Positions 6,897 through 16,017 of a stretch of DNA of 48,478 nucleotides are shown here, piece by piece; positions within the stretch are counted from its first letter, which is position 1; the number at the start of each line of letters is the position of its first letter. The position numbers and the translations under genes are program-made. The stretch lies in the NCBI GenBank assembly GCA_910578995.1, contig CAJTSY010000010.1, forward strand, positions 4,831 to 53,308, in the 5' to 3' direction. Under the pieces are notes generated by a model that worked only from the letters and a program-made list of their open reading frames with translations, made no database searches and had not been told where the DNA came from. This DNA comes from an uncultured Acetatifactor sp. (GTDB lineage: Bacteria; Bacillota; Clostridia; Lachnospirales; Lachnospiraceae).

Positions 6897-8619
6897 TGTG
6901 CATCTCTTTAAAGAAGTCTGTTGATTTCCAGACGATCTCAATGGAATCCATAGAATTCCCGATATCCGTTGATTCTGTAGAGTCCCTGGGGCTTCCGGGA
7001 CTTACTACAATTTTGTCTACAAATATATCCACGGCACACTGAGTCAGGTTTTCCACCCCGGCTGTTTCCAGAAGGGATTCTGACGTGTTTACCCCCCGTT
7101 TTGCAGACAAAGCGGCAGATTTCATGGAAGCCAGTTGTTTCTCTAATTCATTTTTTTCCGATTGGAGGGCACTGTCGGTGGAGGAGACGGCATTTTTCTT
7201 CCTGACAAATTGTTCCCGGCTGATGTGCCCCGTTCGGTATTCTTCATAGAGGCGGGGAACTTTTCCCTTATTCTGTTTTAGCAGTCGTGAAACGGAATAC
7301 AGTCTGTCCTGCAGCTTTTCCCTGTCGGACTTGGGGAGCGGCATATGTTTGTCCCAAATAAGGAGGATTAGCACCTGTAACGGTCCAAGCACCTGTTTTT
7401 TTAGAAATGCATCTTCTACGGAATGTAAGCTGCATGTACCTCCGCCCGAAGGCCTGGCATGGGGGCAGTAGTAAACTGCGTGGGTGTGGGAACGGCGTGT
7501 GTGTACTTCGTGCTTCAACCTGCATCCGCATTGGCCGCAGTAAATCTTCCGGTAAAAGAGGTTCTCATTCTGTCGGCGGTTGTCAGTGCGGACAGTTTTC
7601 CGGTTCTGTATGATGGCGGCTGCCTGCAGGAAGGTATCCCTGTCAACAATGGCTTCATGGGTATCCCTGACCACCACATAATCTTCTTCTTTCTGCCGCT
7701 TGAATTTTCTGCTGCCCACACATTTTACCTGGACGCGGTTGTTGACAGTGGCGCCTGTCATTGTTTCGTCCTGCAGGATTTTTGTTATCTGCCAGGGTTT
7801 CCAGGAACAGGACATCAGCTGTTTTTCTGTGAAGCCGCCGCATTGGAAGCCGTAAAGCCTGTGCAGCCTCTGGGCAGGGGTGGGGATCTGCAGTTTGTTT
7901 AACCGCTGTGCAATCTGGAACGGCTTCCATTCGGAGAGCGTCAGGCTGAATATAGTTCGGACTACCTCCGCGGATTCGGGGTCAATCACCAACCTGCGCC
8001 GGATGGGGTGCTGACCGTCATGCCGTTGGGAGGGTTGGACATTATGGGAGATGATATACCCATAGGGTGGTCTGGCTGCTACAAAGTCTCCGCGTTTCTG
8101 CTGCAACTTCCTGGTGCTTTTTACCTTGGCAGACAAATCCCTGCTGTAATAGTCATATATCACATTTTTGAAGGCTGTTTCAAGTCCGGGGGTATTGCCT
8201 GTATATGCGGAACTGTCAAAGGAATCGTTGATGGCTATGAACCGAATTCCCATGAAAGGAAAAAGCTGTTCGATGTAACGGCCTGTTTCGATATAATTCC
8301 TTCCAAAGCGCGACATGTCTTTTACGATAATGCAGCCGATACAGTCGTCCGAAGCCAGACGCAGGATTTCCTGAATCCCGGGCCGCTCAAAATTTGTTCC
8401 GGAGTAGCCGTCATCCACAAACTCCCGTATCTCCATTTGGCTCAGTCCGGCATTTGACTCGATATAACTGTGTATTAACTGCCGCTGTGCGCTGATACTG
8501 GCGCTCTCATCCCTGAGGGTATTTTGCTTCAGGTCGAAATCCTCGTCGGATAGTCTCAGGTAGCAGGCGAGAATTCTGCTTTTTGTAAAATTATTTTCGA
8601 AAATATGACTGTGCTTCAT
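6883..8619 (-). CDS. Large serine recombinase, third of three
   Basis: A 578-residue site-specific DNA recombinase. The N-terminal resolvase domain (about 14-165) holds the catalytic serine in YLRLSDED and the conserved DMSRFGRNYIE helix; a recombinase domain follows (about 185-310), then a zinc ribbon (CGQCGC and a second cysteine/histidine group, about 355-395) and a C-terminal coiled coil (about 430-480). All expected parts are present, so it looks functional. It is the gene nearest the attL junction and is translated with the previous gene through a 4-base ATGA overlap. It is a prime candidate for excising the element. Confidence 0.92.
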   Translation of the reverse strand: MKHSHIFENNFTKSRILACYLRLSDEDFDLKQNTLRDESASISAQRQLIHSYIESNAGLSQMEIREFVDDGYSGTNFERPGIQEILRLASDDCIGCIIVKDMSRFGRNYIETGRYIEQLFPFMGIRFIAINDSFDSSAYTGNTPGLETAFKNVIYDYYSRDLSAKVKSTRKLQQKRGDFVAARPPYGYIISHNVQPSQRHDGQHPIRRRLVIDPESAEVVRTIFSLTLSEWKPFQIAQRLNKLQIPTPAQRLHRLYGFQCGGFTEKQLMSCSWKPWQITKILQDETMTGATVNNRVQVKCVGSRKFKRQKEEDYVVVRDTHEAIVDRDTFLQAAAIIQNRKTVRTDNRRQNENLFYRKIYCGQCGCRLKHEVHTRRSHTHAVYYCPHARPSGGGTCSLHSVEDAFLKKQVLGPLQVLILLIWDKHMPLPKSDREKLQDRLYSVSRLLKQNKGKVPRLYEEYRTGHISREQFVRKKNAVSSTDSALQSEKNELEKQLASMKSAALSAKRGVNTSESLLETAGVENLTQCAVDIFVDKIVVSPGSPRDSTESTDIGNSMDSIEIVWKSTDFFKEMHSRNA

Positions 8620-9719
8620 GGTTGGCCACTGCCTTTCCGAACCTCTGGCACTGGTTCATGGACGTAAATATCATCCTGGGGGCCGTTATTCGAGTAACGG
8701 TATCGCTTTTCACTGTTTTTCTCCAGTTCCTGCATACAGACACGCCGGACTTCAAAAAAGGTTTCACGGCTTACGATGGCTTCATGGGTATTTTCCGTAA
8801 TCGTCCAGTCCTCAGAGGGGATATGTCTGGTTCTGGTCAGGTTTCCGGATAGGTTTTTCCTCTTTTTTCCCATTGCCAGATCCCCTGTATAGGTGCGGTT
8901 GCTCAGGATGGTTTTGACGGTAATGCCCTGCCAGGTGCTGTTTTCATAGCGTGGCGCCTTTACGGCACCTGCCAGAAACTGATAACGCATGGGCGCCGGA
9001 ATCTTGTTTTCATTTAGGAGACGGGCTATCTGGAAACTGCCCATGCCTTCCAGCTTCCACTGGAAAATCTGTCTTACTATAGGGGCGGTTTCCGGATTGA
9101 CAATCAGGTGGCGGGGGTTGGCAGGATCCATGCAGTATCCATAGGGCGGTACATTTCCGTAATACAACCCGCTTTTCCGCTGGAGCTCCTTGGCAGAAAA
9201 TATTTTGCGGGAAATGTCCCTGGCATAGGCTTCATTCACAATGCTCCTGATCATGGCGTCTAAGGGCTGAAGCGCGCTGCTGTCCAGGTTTTTTGAGTCA
9301 TAGCTGTCGTTGACCGCTATGAAACGGACATTTATGGCGGGAAACACCGTTTCAAGGTAATGTCCGGTTTCAATATAATTCCGGCCAAAGCGTGACAGAT
9401 CCTTTACCACAATACAGGAAATACGCTTCCTTTTTACATCCTCCATCAGGCGGATCCATTCCGGCCTGTTAAAGTCGGTTCCGGTTTTTCCGTTATCGGA
9501 GTAAATATCTACAATTTTTAAGTCATTTCGGCTTTTCGCATAATTTAGCAGCAGATCCTTTTGGTTGCTCAGTTTTTCACCTTCCGCGGCCTCCTGGCCG
9601 GATATGCGCAGATATAAACCTGTGGGACAGGGCCTGGATGTGCCATCCGTACCGGATCCAATTTCCGGGGAATCCACAGCGGCTGTATCGGCAAACCTGT
9701 CTGTTCTTTTATGGGGCAT
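8616..9719 (-). CDS. Short serine recombinase without zinc ribbon, second of three
   Basis: This 367-residue protein has a resolvase catalytic domain (about 35-180, serine in YLRISGQE, DLSRFGRNYIE intact) and a recombinase domain (about 200-310), but ends at about the point where the zinc ribbon and coiled coil begin in its two neighbours. It probably cannot bind attachment DNA fully by itself. Its stop overlaps the start of the next recombinase (ATGA), so the two are translationally coupled and may work as a heteromer. Loss of the C terminus by decay is the alternative. An N-terminal extension of about 33 residues precedes the resolvase domain. Confidence 0.88.
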   Translation of the reverse strand: MPHKRTDRFADTAAVDSPEIGSGTDGTSRPCPTGLYLRISGQEAAEGEKLSNQKDLLLNYAKSRNDLKIVDIYSDNGKTGTDFNRPEWIRLMEDVKRKRISCIVVKDLSRFGRNYIETGHYLETVFPAINVRFIAVNDSYDSKNLDSSALQPLDAMIRSIVNEAYARDISRKIFSAKELQRKSGLYYGNVPPYGYCMDPANPRHLIVNPETAPIVRQIFQWKLEGMGSFQIARLLNENKIPAPMRYQFLAGAVKAPRYENSTWQGITVKTILSNRTYTGDLAMGKKRKNLSGNLTRTRHIPSEDWTITENTHEAIVSRETFFEVRRVCMQELEKNSEKRYRYSNNGPQDDIYVHEPVPEVRKGSGQP

Positions 9720-9776
9720 TGTCCATACCTCCTTTATAAGGGTATTAGGAATTCCCGGACCGTCAATGTGTGCCGG

Positions 9777-11381
9777 CTAAGAAATTCCGGATTCAAACTC
9801 ATCCGGAAACCGGAAAACGATATGTATGCGGTTTTTGGGATAAATGTATATCTTCTTTACCATAGACACCAACAGTCTGCGGCTAGGGACAGGAGAATCC
9901 ATGTATTTGCGGAATTTGTCTATCAGGGATGAATTCGCCGCAGGCGCGGTATTGAGTGTCTCCTGCTGCCTGGCCATGTCGGCAAGGGATTCCGTCAGTT
10001 CGTCCGCCTGTTCCTGATAGGTGTCCCTTAAATCCAGATATTCACTCCTGTTCAGCAGCCCGTCATGGTAATCCTCATATAGAGAGGCAAGAAAATGCCT
10101 GTATTTTTGCAGGGCAGCCTCTGCACGCCGGGTTTCCTGCGTCAGCGCCGCTGCCTCCGGCTGTCGGCCTGGGGCATTTTCCAGATGGGAAAGAAACTGT
10201 TCCCTGTCGGAGAGGCAGTTGATGTATTGGCGTAACGTGGTTGTCACGGTTTGTTCCAGACGGGACTCGTTGATGCAGAATCCCTTGCAGCAGGCAGTAT
10301 GGCCGGAAAGATAGCAGCCATAATAGAAGTAGCTTTTACTTTTTTTTACCGTCTGCTTGCGGCTGCAGTTTTGGCGGCAGCTGCCGCAGACAACCAGGCC
10401 TGAAAAGGGATAAATCGTTTCCTGTCCGGCAGACTGGTGGGTATCCGTATCCAGTATGTCCTGAACCAGGTCAAAGTCCCTTCGGCTGATAACGGCTTCA
10501 TGGGCATTTTCCTTACGAAACCAATCTTTCTGCGGTCTGGCGACAGGCTTCCGGATTTTGTAATTGGGACGGTATGTTTTTCCTTGGAGCAGAGTGCCGG
10601 TATAGACTTCATTCTCAAGGATGCGCCGGACTGTGGTGCCGTACCATCTCGGCATACTGTATACCTGGAAAGCGCTATTGGCATGGCCGCCATTTTCCTG
10701 TTTGTACCGGATGGGGGTGGGAACTTTTCTTTCGTTTAGGAAAGCCGCAATCTGCAGGTTGCTCAGCCCTTCGATTTTTTTGGCGAAAATGAGCCGAACG
10801 ATATTGGCTGCGGGCCGATCTGTGACAAGTTTGTTCCTGTCTGTTTCCGAACGCCTGTAACCGAAGGGGACGGAGGGACCCACATAGTCTCCCTGCCTGC
10901 GTTTCACATCCAGATTAGAGCGCACCTTTACGGATATGTCCCGGCTGTAGGCATCATTTATTAGATTCTTAAACGGCAGGAGAAGCTGGTCGGAAGACGA
11001 ATTGTTATAAAGGCTGTCATAATTGTCATTGACCGCAATGAACCGGATGCCAAGGGTCGGAAAGATTCGTTCTATATAACGCCCGGTTTCGATGTAATTG
11101 CGTCCGAACCGTGACAGGTCTTTCACGATGATGCAGTTAATCTCTCCGTTCCTGATTTCTTCCATCATCTCCTGGAAGCCTGGCCGGTTAAAATTTACCC
11201 CCGTATAACCGTCGTCAGAGTAGTGCCCTGTCAGGTGCAGCTCAGGGTGATTCTCGGCGTATCGCTGGATCAAAGCCTTCTGGTTGTTGATGCTGTCGCT
11301 TTCCTCTTTATCCCCATCGTCCTTTGACAGGCGGGTATAGCCTGCCGCCATCCACTTTTTTTGTACGCCGTCTATGTTCAT
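9777..11381 (-). CDS. Large serine recombinase, first of three
   Basis: A 534-residue enzyme with catalytic serine in YTRLSKDDGD near residue 19, the SRFGRNYIE segment, a recombinase domain (about 165-275), a zinc ribbon starting at CGSCRQNC (about 335-375) and a C-terminal coiled coil (about 400-465). It resembles TnpX-type recombinases of clostridial elements. It is the promoter-proximal recombinase of the run and lies 36 bases after the small 82-residue gene, with 57 bases to the next recombinase. All family parts are present. Confidence 0.92.
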   Translation of the reverse strand: MNIDGVQKKWMAAGYTRLSKDDGDKEESDSINNQKALIQRYAENHPELHLTGHYSDDGYTGVNFNRPGFQEMMEEIRNGEINCIIVKDLSRFGRNYIETGRYIERIFPTLGIRFIAVNDNYDSLYNNSSSDQLLLPFKNLINDAYSRDISVKVRSNLDVKRRQGDYVGPSVPFGYRRSETDRNKLVTDRPAANIVRLIFAKKIEGLSNLQIAAFLNERKVPTPIRYKQENGGHANSAFQVYSMPRWYGTTVRRILENEVYTGTLLQGKTYRPNYKIRKPVARPQKDWFRKENAHEAVISRRDFDLVQDILDTDTHQSAGQETIYPFSGLVVCGSCRQNCSRKQTVKKSKSYFYYGCYLSGHTACCKGFCINESRLEQTVTTTLRQYINCLSDREQFLSHLENAPGRQPEAAALTQETRRAEAALQKYRHFLASLYEDYHDGLLNRSEYLDLRDTYQEQADELTESLADMARQQETLNTAPAANSSLIDKFRKYMDSPVPSRRLLVSMVKKIYIYPKNRIHIVFRFPDEFESGIS

Positions 11382-11417
11382 GGCCGTTCGTCCTTTCGAA
11401 AAACAGTTCGGAATAGT

Positions 11418-11666
11418 CTAAAGGGAACTGAAGTAGTCCTGGAGCAGTTCCTGAAATGAGCTGCCTTCGCTGCAGAAAGAAACTTTCACAATGGTATTAT
11501 TACAGCGAAAACAATAGGGATTCCTGATATCCCTGATAAAATTCTGTATCCGCTGTGTTTTTTCCAGGGTGGTGTCGATTTCGATACCGCTGATCTCAAC
11601 CAGATTCCGGAGGTCGGCTTCCCGGATGTCCGGAGGGCATGAAAGGTGAGGCTGTTGGTTATCCAT
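11418..11666 (-). CDS. Small mobile-element protein upstream of the recombinases (82 residues)
   Basis: It resembles a family of small proteins (I believe DUF6870) often found next to clostridial serine recombinases, with a helical N-terminal half and a NPYCFRCNNTIVKVSF segment containing a CxxC pair. The start ATG follows a good GGCGGAGGAA site. It is first in the apparent recombinase operon. Its size and position would suit a recombination directionality factor that lets the recombinases excise, but that function is my inference and no biochemical role is known to me. Confidence 0.65.
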   Translation of the reverse strand: MDNQQPHLSCPPDIREADLRNLVEISGIEIDTTLEKTQRIQNFIRDIRNPYCFRCNNTIVKVSFCSEGSSFQELLQDYFSSL

Positions 11667-12083
11667 ATTTCCTCCGCCTGTTTATTCAACACAATCTATG
11701 CCTGTTAAGAGTTGTCCTATTCTAATAAAAGGACGTGTCTCCCGCGTATCAGCCGTTTTTGGGCGGAAATTCTATTGCTGCCCGGGTGTCTTCGTTGCTC
11801 AATGTCTTACCACATCCGCAAATTCTGCTCCGGAGGCCCTGGCCAGGTCCGGCGGGGCAAGCTCCGGTTGGGAGCCGATTCGGCCGGCTGTTTGTTGCAT
11901 AGAGCAGGTAGTTTGGTTTTTTACAGGTGCCTGTGCGGAGCATTCGCAGGGGTCATTTCATGGCAGCGGCATTCAGGTGGTTGCATTTTCAGACAAATCA
12001 GGTATAATAAATAAAACTTCGTGTACTGTTTTCCTATGATCTACATATCACATACAGATTGGCGCAGAGGGGGATGAGGTCAG
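11667..12083. promoter_or_regulatory. Intergenic region with a promoter for the membrane protein gene
   Basis: No convincing gene in these 417 bases; the open frames on both strands have no ribosome binding sites or recognisable content. A plus-strand promoter is visible at 11981-12008 (TTGCAT, 16 bases, TATAAT), about 75 bases ahead of the gene at 12084. I did not find a clear promoter for the leftward recombinase operon. Confidence 0.5.
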
Positions 12084-12701
12084 ATGTTTCACAGAAAAAT
12101 CCTGCCCGCAGAGGAAGAACTGTGGGATACGGCCATACTTCTGGTATTTGCCGCTGTCTGGTACAGCTCCCTGTTCCGCGGTATGGGGAGTGGGACGGCC
12201 AACGGAGCGAACAGGGTGATATTCCTGTTGGGCGGATTACTGCCGCTGTATACGGCGTACATAAAAGGAAGGGGTGCCCTGAACTGCCGGATGAAGCGCC
12301 GGGAAGCGATATCCGGAGGGAGATGCTGCAGGGGCGTCATCCGGCGTTTTGAGTCGGAGAAGGTTTCTTTTACAAACCGTCATGGACATATCCATTATAG
12401 GAAACTATACTATCTGGTCATTGAAAAGATGGAGGAAGGCCCTGCCTGCGGCACGGAGATAAAGGCCGGCGCCTACCGCGTTCCCGTGCATCTGTATCTG
12501 AAATCACCGGAGGTAAAGCTTTATTCGGATGCCTCCGGCTGGAACTGGTATGTGGAGGGACTACAGTGCAGCAGATTCAGGCAGAAACCCGGTGTGTTTC
12601 AAACGGATGACGCAGACAGGGGCGTTTATGGGTGGGATGTTCTGACCCGGGTTATCGCTATTGCCGTTCTGCTGTTCATGCTGCTACAGGGCATTCTCTA
12701 A
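12084..12701 (+). CDS. Membrane protein of unknown function (205 residues)
   Basis: I do not recognise this family with certainty. Two membrane segments near the N terminus (about 16-34 and 44-60) and one at the C terminus (about 187-203) enclose a mainly beta-rich soluble part with tyrosine and charged residues (about 80-180). The layout resembles DUF3592-like membrane proteins, but this is weak. The ribosome binding site is poor (GGGATGAGG). It lies in the element between the recombinase operon and the ABC transporter, convergent with the latter. Confidence 0.5.
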   Translation: MFHRKILPAEEELWDTAILLVFAAVWYSSLFRGMGSGTANGANRVIFLLGGLLPLYTAYIKGRGALNCRMKRREAISGGRCCRGVIRRFESEKVSFTNRHGHIHYRKLYYLVIEKMEEGPACGTEIKAGAYRVPVHLYLKSPEVKLYSDASGWNWYVEGLQCSRFRQKPGVFQTDDADRGVYGWDVLTRVIAIAVLLFMLLQGIL

Positions 12702-12748
12702 TCCCGTGGAAGAGGGCGGTAAAACACGGCGCAGGCAAAGCACCGTTT

Positions 12749-13357
12749 CTAACCGATATCCCTGCCTGCAATATATTTCCTCGCGACGCCCCACGAGACA
12801 GTATAAAGCAGGATTCCCGCGGCAGCCACCAGGCCGCATGCTGTCAGCTTGTCGTCAATCAGCATGGCGGCGCCCATAAATACTATAGCGGAAAGGGGAT
12901 ATGCAATAATGAGCCCCAGCAAGCTTTTTTCCTCACTGAAAAGGAATGTGAAGGGGATTGTCATGCTTCCGGAGAACAGGGCCATGGCAATGCTGATGCT
13001 GACAAACAGCAGCATGGAATGGGAATCAAATTCCCCTCTGCATACAGAGACGGCAATGCTCAGAACGATGCCTGAAAGCAGTCCGGTTCCGCTGAGCAAT
13101 AAATACAGGATATACTTGCTGTCCAAAACCGCTTTCCTGGATACGGGCAAAACCACAGACACTTTTCTCCATCCTGAATTTTTATCCATGTTGATGGTGG
13201 TTACGGAGATCATTCCCAACATAACGGTGGCAAGTACGGCCAGTACCCATGTGGAGGCCAGGAAGGACATGCCGATTCCCACAATGGCAAAAACCACAAG
13301 GATGATATAAAGTACGGATTTGATCAGATAGTAGTCTTTTAATAATAATCCTTTCAT
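12749..13357 (-). CDS. ABC-2 type transporter permease
   Basis: A 202-residue protein with about six hydrophobic segments that starts MKGLLLKDYYLIKS, typical of small ABC-2 permeases partnered with BcrA/YtrB-like ATPases. Its start overlaps the ATPase gene stop by 4 bases, so the two are translated together. Such GntR-ATPase-permease sets in Firmicutes usually respond to envelope-active peptides or antibiotics. The transported substrate here is unknown. Confidence 0.82.
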   Translation of the reverse strand: MKGLLLKDYYLIKSVLYIILVVFAIVGIGMSFLASTWVLAVLATVMLGMISVTTINMDKNSGWRKVSVVLPVSRKAVLDSKYILYLLLSGTGLLSGIVLSIAVSVCRGEFDSHSMLLFVSISIAMALFSGSMTIPFTFLFSEEKSLLGLIIAYPLSAIVFMGAAMLIDDKLTACGLVAAAGILLYTVSWGVARKYIAGRDIG

Positions 13358-14214
13358 TCTTTTCCTCCCTTTATATAGAGCAGCATTATTTCGTCAATGG
13401 TTGCAGGCACAATCAGGGCCTTCGGATATTTTTTCTGCATTTTCTCCCGGTGGGAAACCAGAACCTGCCATTCATAATCCATTTTGCGGTATACAATCAT
13501 GTCTGATTTGTCCAATGCGTCAAACTGCGCCGCCCCGCACTTGATAATGCCGTATTGTTCAACAAGTTCGTCCTTGGGCTTGGAGAACACCACCTGCCCT
13601 TCATGGATAAATACGATATAGTCCGCAATTTTTTCCAGGTCACTGGTAATATGGGAAGATACCAGTATGGAATGCTCTTCGTCCTGCACAAAATCCAGAA
13701 GCATGTCCAGGATATCGTCCCGGACAACAGGGTCAAGCCCGCTGGTGGCTTCGTCCAGAATCAGCAGTCTGGAATCGTGGGACAGGGCAACGGAAATCGC
13801 CAGTTTCATTTTCATCCCTTTTGAAAACTGTTTGATTTGCTTGTCAGGAGGCAGGGAGAATTCCTTCAGCAGCCGGAAATAGGTCTGTTCGTTCCACGAA
13901 TGATAGACATTTTTCATCACCCGGTTCATCTTCTTTGGGGAAAGCATTTCCGGATAATTGCTGCCGTCAAAGACCACGCCAATCTGTTCTTTGGTGTCCC
14001 CGTCCAGTTTCTCGTGCCCCAAAACGGAGACATGGCCGGCTTCCTTTTGGACAAGCCCCAGAACCGCATTGATGATTGTGCTTTTGCCGGCGCCGTTTTC
14101 CCCGATCAGCCCGACAATACAGCCGCCGGGAACGGTGAAGGAAACGCTGTCCAGGACAAAATCCTGATAAGTTTTGGTAAGCCCCGAAATCGTTAAAGCT
14201 TCATTCATTGTCAA
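13354..14214 (-). CDS. ABC transporter ATP-binding protein
   Basis: The 286-residue ATPase has Walker A GENGAGKST (about 37-45), signature motif QFSKGMKMKLAI (about 134-145), Walker B LLILDEAT and the switch His in LVSSHI. The C-terminal 70 residues are a variable domain common in BcrA/YtrB-type ATPases. It powers the permease encoded downstream; both genes overlap by 4 bases, as does this gene with the GntR regulator upstream. Confidence 0.93.
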   Translation of the reverse strand: MTMNEALTISGLTKTYQDFVLDSVSFTVPGGCIVGLIGENGAGKSTIINAVLGLVQKEAGHVSVLGHEKLDGDTKEQIGVVFDGSNYPEMLSPKKMNRVMKNVYHSWNEQTYFRLLKEFSLPPDKQIKQFSKGMKMKLAISVALSHDSRLLILDEATSGLDPVVRDDILDMLLDFVQDEEHSILVSSHITSDLEKIADYIVFIHEGQVVFSKPKDELVEQYGIIKCGAAQFDALDKSDMIVYRKMDYEWQVLVSHREKMQKKYPKALIVPATIDEIMLLYIKGGKE

Positions 14215-14585
14215 TCCTCCTCATACAGCAGCGTCAACAGGTTAATCAGTTTGTTAAGCGGTATGCCGCTTGCTAGGGCTATTTCGATCGCCTCATTCAA
14301 TCGTTCCTCTATTTTCTTCTGCTGTTCTTCTAAATAGAAATCCTGGTTTTGCACGGAGACAAAGCATCCCTTTCCGGCTGTTGTCTCGATAAAACCGTCT
14401 GCCTGCAACAGGTCATATGCCTTTTGTACGGTTAATATACTGATCTGCAGCGATTTTGCAAGGGAGCGGATGGAAGGAAGGGCTTCCCCGGCTTTTAATT
14501 CGCCGCTCATAATCTGGGTTTTCACCTGTGTTGAAATCTGCTCGTACAAAGGGCGGCTCGTCTTATTGCTCACAACAATCTCCAA
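14211..14585 (-). CDS. GntR family regulator, YtrA type
   Basis: A 124-residue protein with an N-terminal winged helix (about 10-77: PLYEQISTQVKTQIMSGEL and PSIRSLAKSLQIS) and a short helical C-terminal dimerisation tail instead of a large ligand domain. This is the YtrA subfamily, which represses adjacent ABC transporter operons until an inducer is sensed. It is the first gene of its operon, so it probably represses its own promoter at 14632-14660. Confidence 0.88.
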   Translation of the reverse strand: MEIVVSNKTSRPLYEQISTQVKTQIMSGELKAGEALPSIRSLAKSLQISILTVQKAYDLLQADGFIETTAGKGCFVSVQNQDFYLEEQQKKIEERLNEAIEIALASGIPLNKLINLLTLLYEED

Positions 14586-14631
14586 ATTTTCACCGCCTTT
14601 CTGTCATTGGCTGTACTGCATCGACAAGAAC

Positions 14632-14660
14632 AGTATAGCACGCTGTAAGTCGGGTGTCAA
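14632..14660 (-). promoter_or_regulatory. Promoter of the GntR-ABC operon
   Basis: On the minus strand TTGACA (14655-14660), 17 bases, TATACT (14632-14637), about 45 bases before the regulator gene. It is close to consensus, fitting a strong promoter held in check by the YtrA-type repressor. Confidence 0.75.
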
Positions 14661-14742
14661 GAGGGGATGAGAGTATATTTTTAACGGGAGTTTTTTAGAT
14701 GAATGCTTTGGGGAAACCGCTGAAATATGCACCAAAATATCC

Positions 14743-14770
14743 TTGACAATACCGGGAATTGTGCTATGCT
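14743..14770 (+). promoter_or_regulatory. Promoter upstream of the Rpn remnant and ogt
   Basis: TTGACA (14743-14748), 16 bases, TATGCT (14765-14770). The block gggaattgtgctat around its -10 box recurs at about 16655-16668, suggesting two copies of the same promoter region, one of them orphaned. It may now drive ogt. Confidence 0.55.
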
Positions 14771-14790
14771 GTATATTTGGACGGAACCGG

Positions 14791-15036
14791 ATGGTCTATA
14801 CCATAAAAAACGGCTGTGTGGAAGAACCGGATCTGTCCTATGAGGACGGGGTCAGGACGATATTCCTGTATACAAAAGGAACGGAAGGGAATCCGCCGGA
14901 AAGGCTGCGGCAGCTCGGACAGTATATGGAGAATTCCACGGCGGAGAATGCGAAGTCTGAGGGTCTGCCGAGATTACATGAGATGGTGACGAAAGTAAAA
15001 GCAGACAGGAAAGTGGGGCTGGCGTATATGAAATAG
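14791..15036 (+). pseudogene. C-terminal remnant of an Rpn-family (PD-(D/E)XK) nuclease/transposase protein
   Basis: About 80 residues containing IFLYTKGTEGNPPERLRQL and a terminal VKADRKVGLAYMK match the C-terminal end of the Rpn-like family common in Lachnospiraceae. Full-length members are near 300 residues, so the nuclease core is missing. A promoter sits immediately upstream of the remnant, so an internal deletion between promoter and gene tail is the simplest history. Confidence 0.6.
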
Positions 15037-15072
15037 CATACCGGCTTATGAATGGAGTACAAGGAGGAGAAA

Positions 15073-15624
15073 ATGCAGTACACAACTACTTATCGTTCAC
15101 CTGTGGGCGGAATACTGCTTGCATCGGATGGCATCGGCCTGACAGGGCTCTGGTTTGAGGGGGAGAAGTTTTATGCGGACGGACTTGACCCGGAACATAT
15201 GGAAAATAATCATTCCATGGAAAAAGATATTCCGGTTTTTGAAACCGTGAAAAAATGGCTGGATATCTATTTTTCCGGCCGGGAGCCGGATTTCATGCCG
15301 CCTGTGCATATTGCGGGAACACCGTTCCGGCTCAGTATATGGAAGCTTCTGCGCCGGATTCCCTATGGGGAAACTGTCACCTATGGAAAACTGGCAGAAA
15401 CGGCAGCAAAGGAAAGGGGGATCGCCCGTATGTCCGCACAGGCGGTAGGCGGCGCAGTAGGGCATAACCCGATTTCTGTCATCGTCCCCTGCCACCGTGT
15501 GGTAGGTACGGACGGAAGCCTGACGGGATATGCGGGCGGTTTGGATATAAAAGCGAAACTACTTTCCCTGGAAGGGGTGGACATGAAAAAATTTTATTTT
15601 CCGACGAAAGGGACAGCACTCTGA
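15073..15624 (+). CDS. ogt: Methylated-DNA--protein-cysteine methyltransferase
   Basis: Ogt/AdaB-type suicide repair protein that moves the methyl group from O6-methylguanine to its own cysteine. The 183-residue product has the N-terminal ribonuclease-like domain (about 1-85) and the DNA-binding methyltransferase domain with the PCHRVVG acceptor motif near residue 141, RIPYGETVTYGKLA and GGAVGHNPI. The ATG at 15073 is chosen because an AAGGAGGAG site lies 5-8 bases upstream; an earlier in-frame ATG at 15052 has none. It looks intact and is an unusual passenger on a mobile element. Confidence 0.92.
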   Translation: MQYTTTYRSPVGGILLASDGIGLTGLWFEGEKFYADGLDPEHMENNHSMEKDIPVFETVKKWLDIYFSGREPDFMPPVHIAGTPFRLSIWKLLRRIPYGETVTYGKLAETAAKERGIARMSAQAVGGAVGHNPISVIVPCHRVVGTDGSLTGYAGGLDIKAKLLSLEGVDMKKFYFPTKGTAL

Positions 15625-15656
15625 TTTCGTTGAAACCGGAGGCTGTAGCCGCTTCC

Positions 15657-15996
15657 TTAAGTACGCGCCATTGATTTATAGGAATTTCCCCATGCTTCCA
15701 TAGCGTCAAGAATGGGGCGCATGGTTTCCCCCGGTTCTGACAGGGAATATTCCACTCTTGGCGGAACTTCCGCATACACAGTGCGGGTAATCAGCCCGTC
15801 TGCTTCCATGGACCGCAGGCTGTCTGTGAGAACTTTCTGGCTGATACCGTCCAGATTCTTCTGTAATTCATTAAAACGCCATGGCCGCATCCGCAGGTTG
15901 CGGATAATCAATAACTTCCATTTATTTCCGATGAGTTGAACGGTTGTAGCCACCGGGCGTTCAGGCAGCAGTTCGGCTTTCGTCTTTATGATACAT
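15657..15996 (-). pseudogene. HxlR family regulator with a frameshift near its start
   Basis: The body (from 15953 downward) is a typical HxlR winged-helix regulator: GNKWKLLIIRNL, RFNELQKNLDGISQKVLTD and the wing PPRVEYSLSEPGE. The natural start ATG (15994-15996, encoding MYHKDE) is in another frame; one extra base in the first ten codons separates it from the body. The next residues read ERPVATT where the family commonly has a redox-sensing cysteine (CPVATT), so that Cys is also replaced by Arg. A GTG at 15953 could restart translation but lacks a ribosome binding site. Probably inactive or weakly expressed. Confidence 0.75.
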
Positions 15997-16017
15997 CTTC
16001 ATTACTTCAAAAAAGAC

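Noticed and set aside
11698..12039. Possible 113-residue gene on the plus strand within the element
   Set aside because: No ribosome binding site, odd composition rich in Cys and Ser, overlaps a promoter region, and nothing recognisable on either strand.
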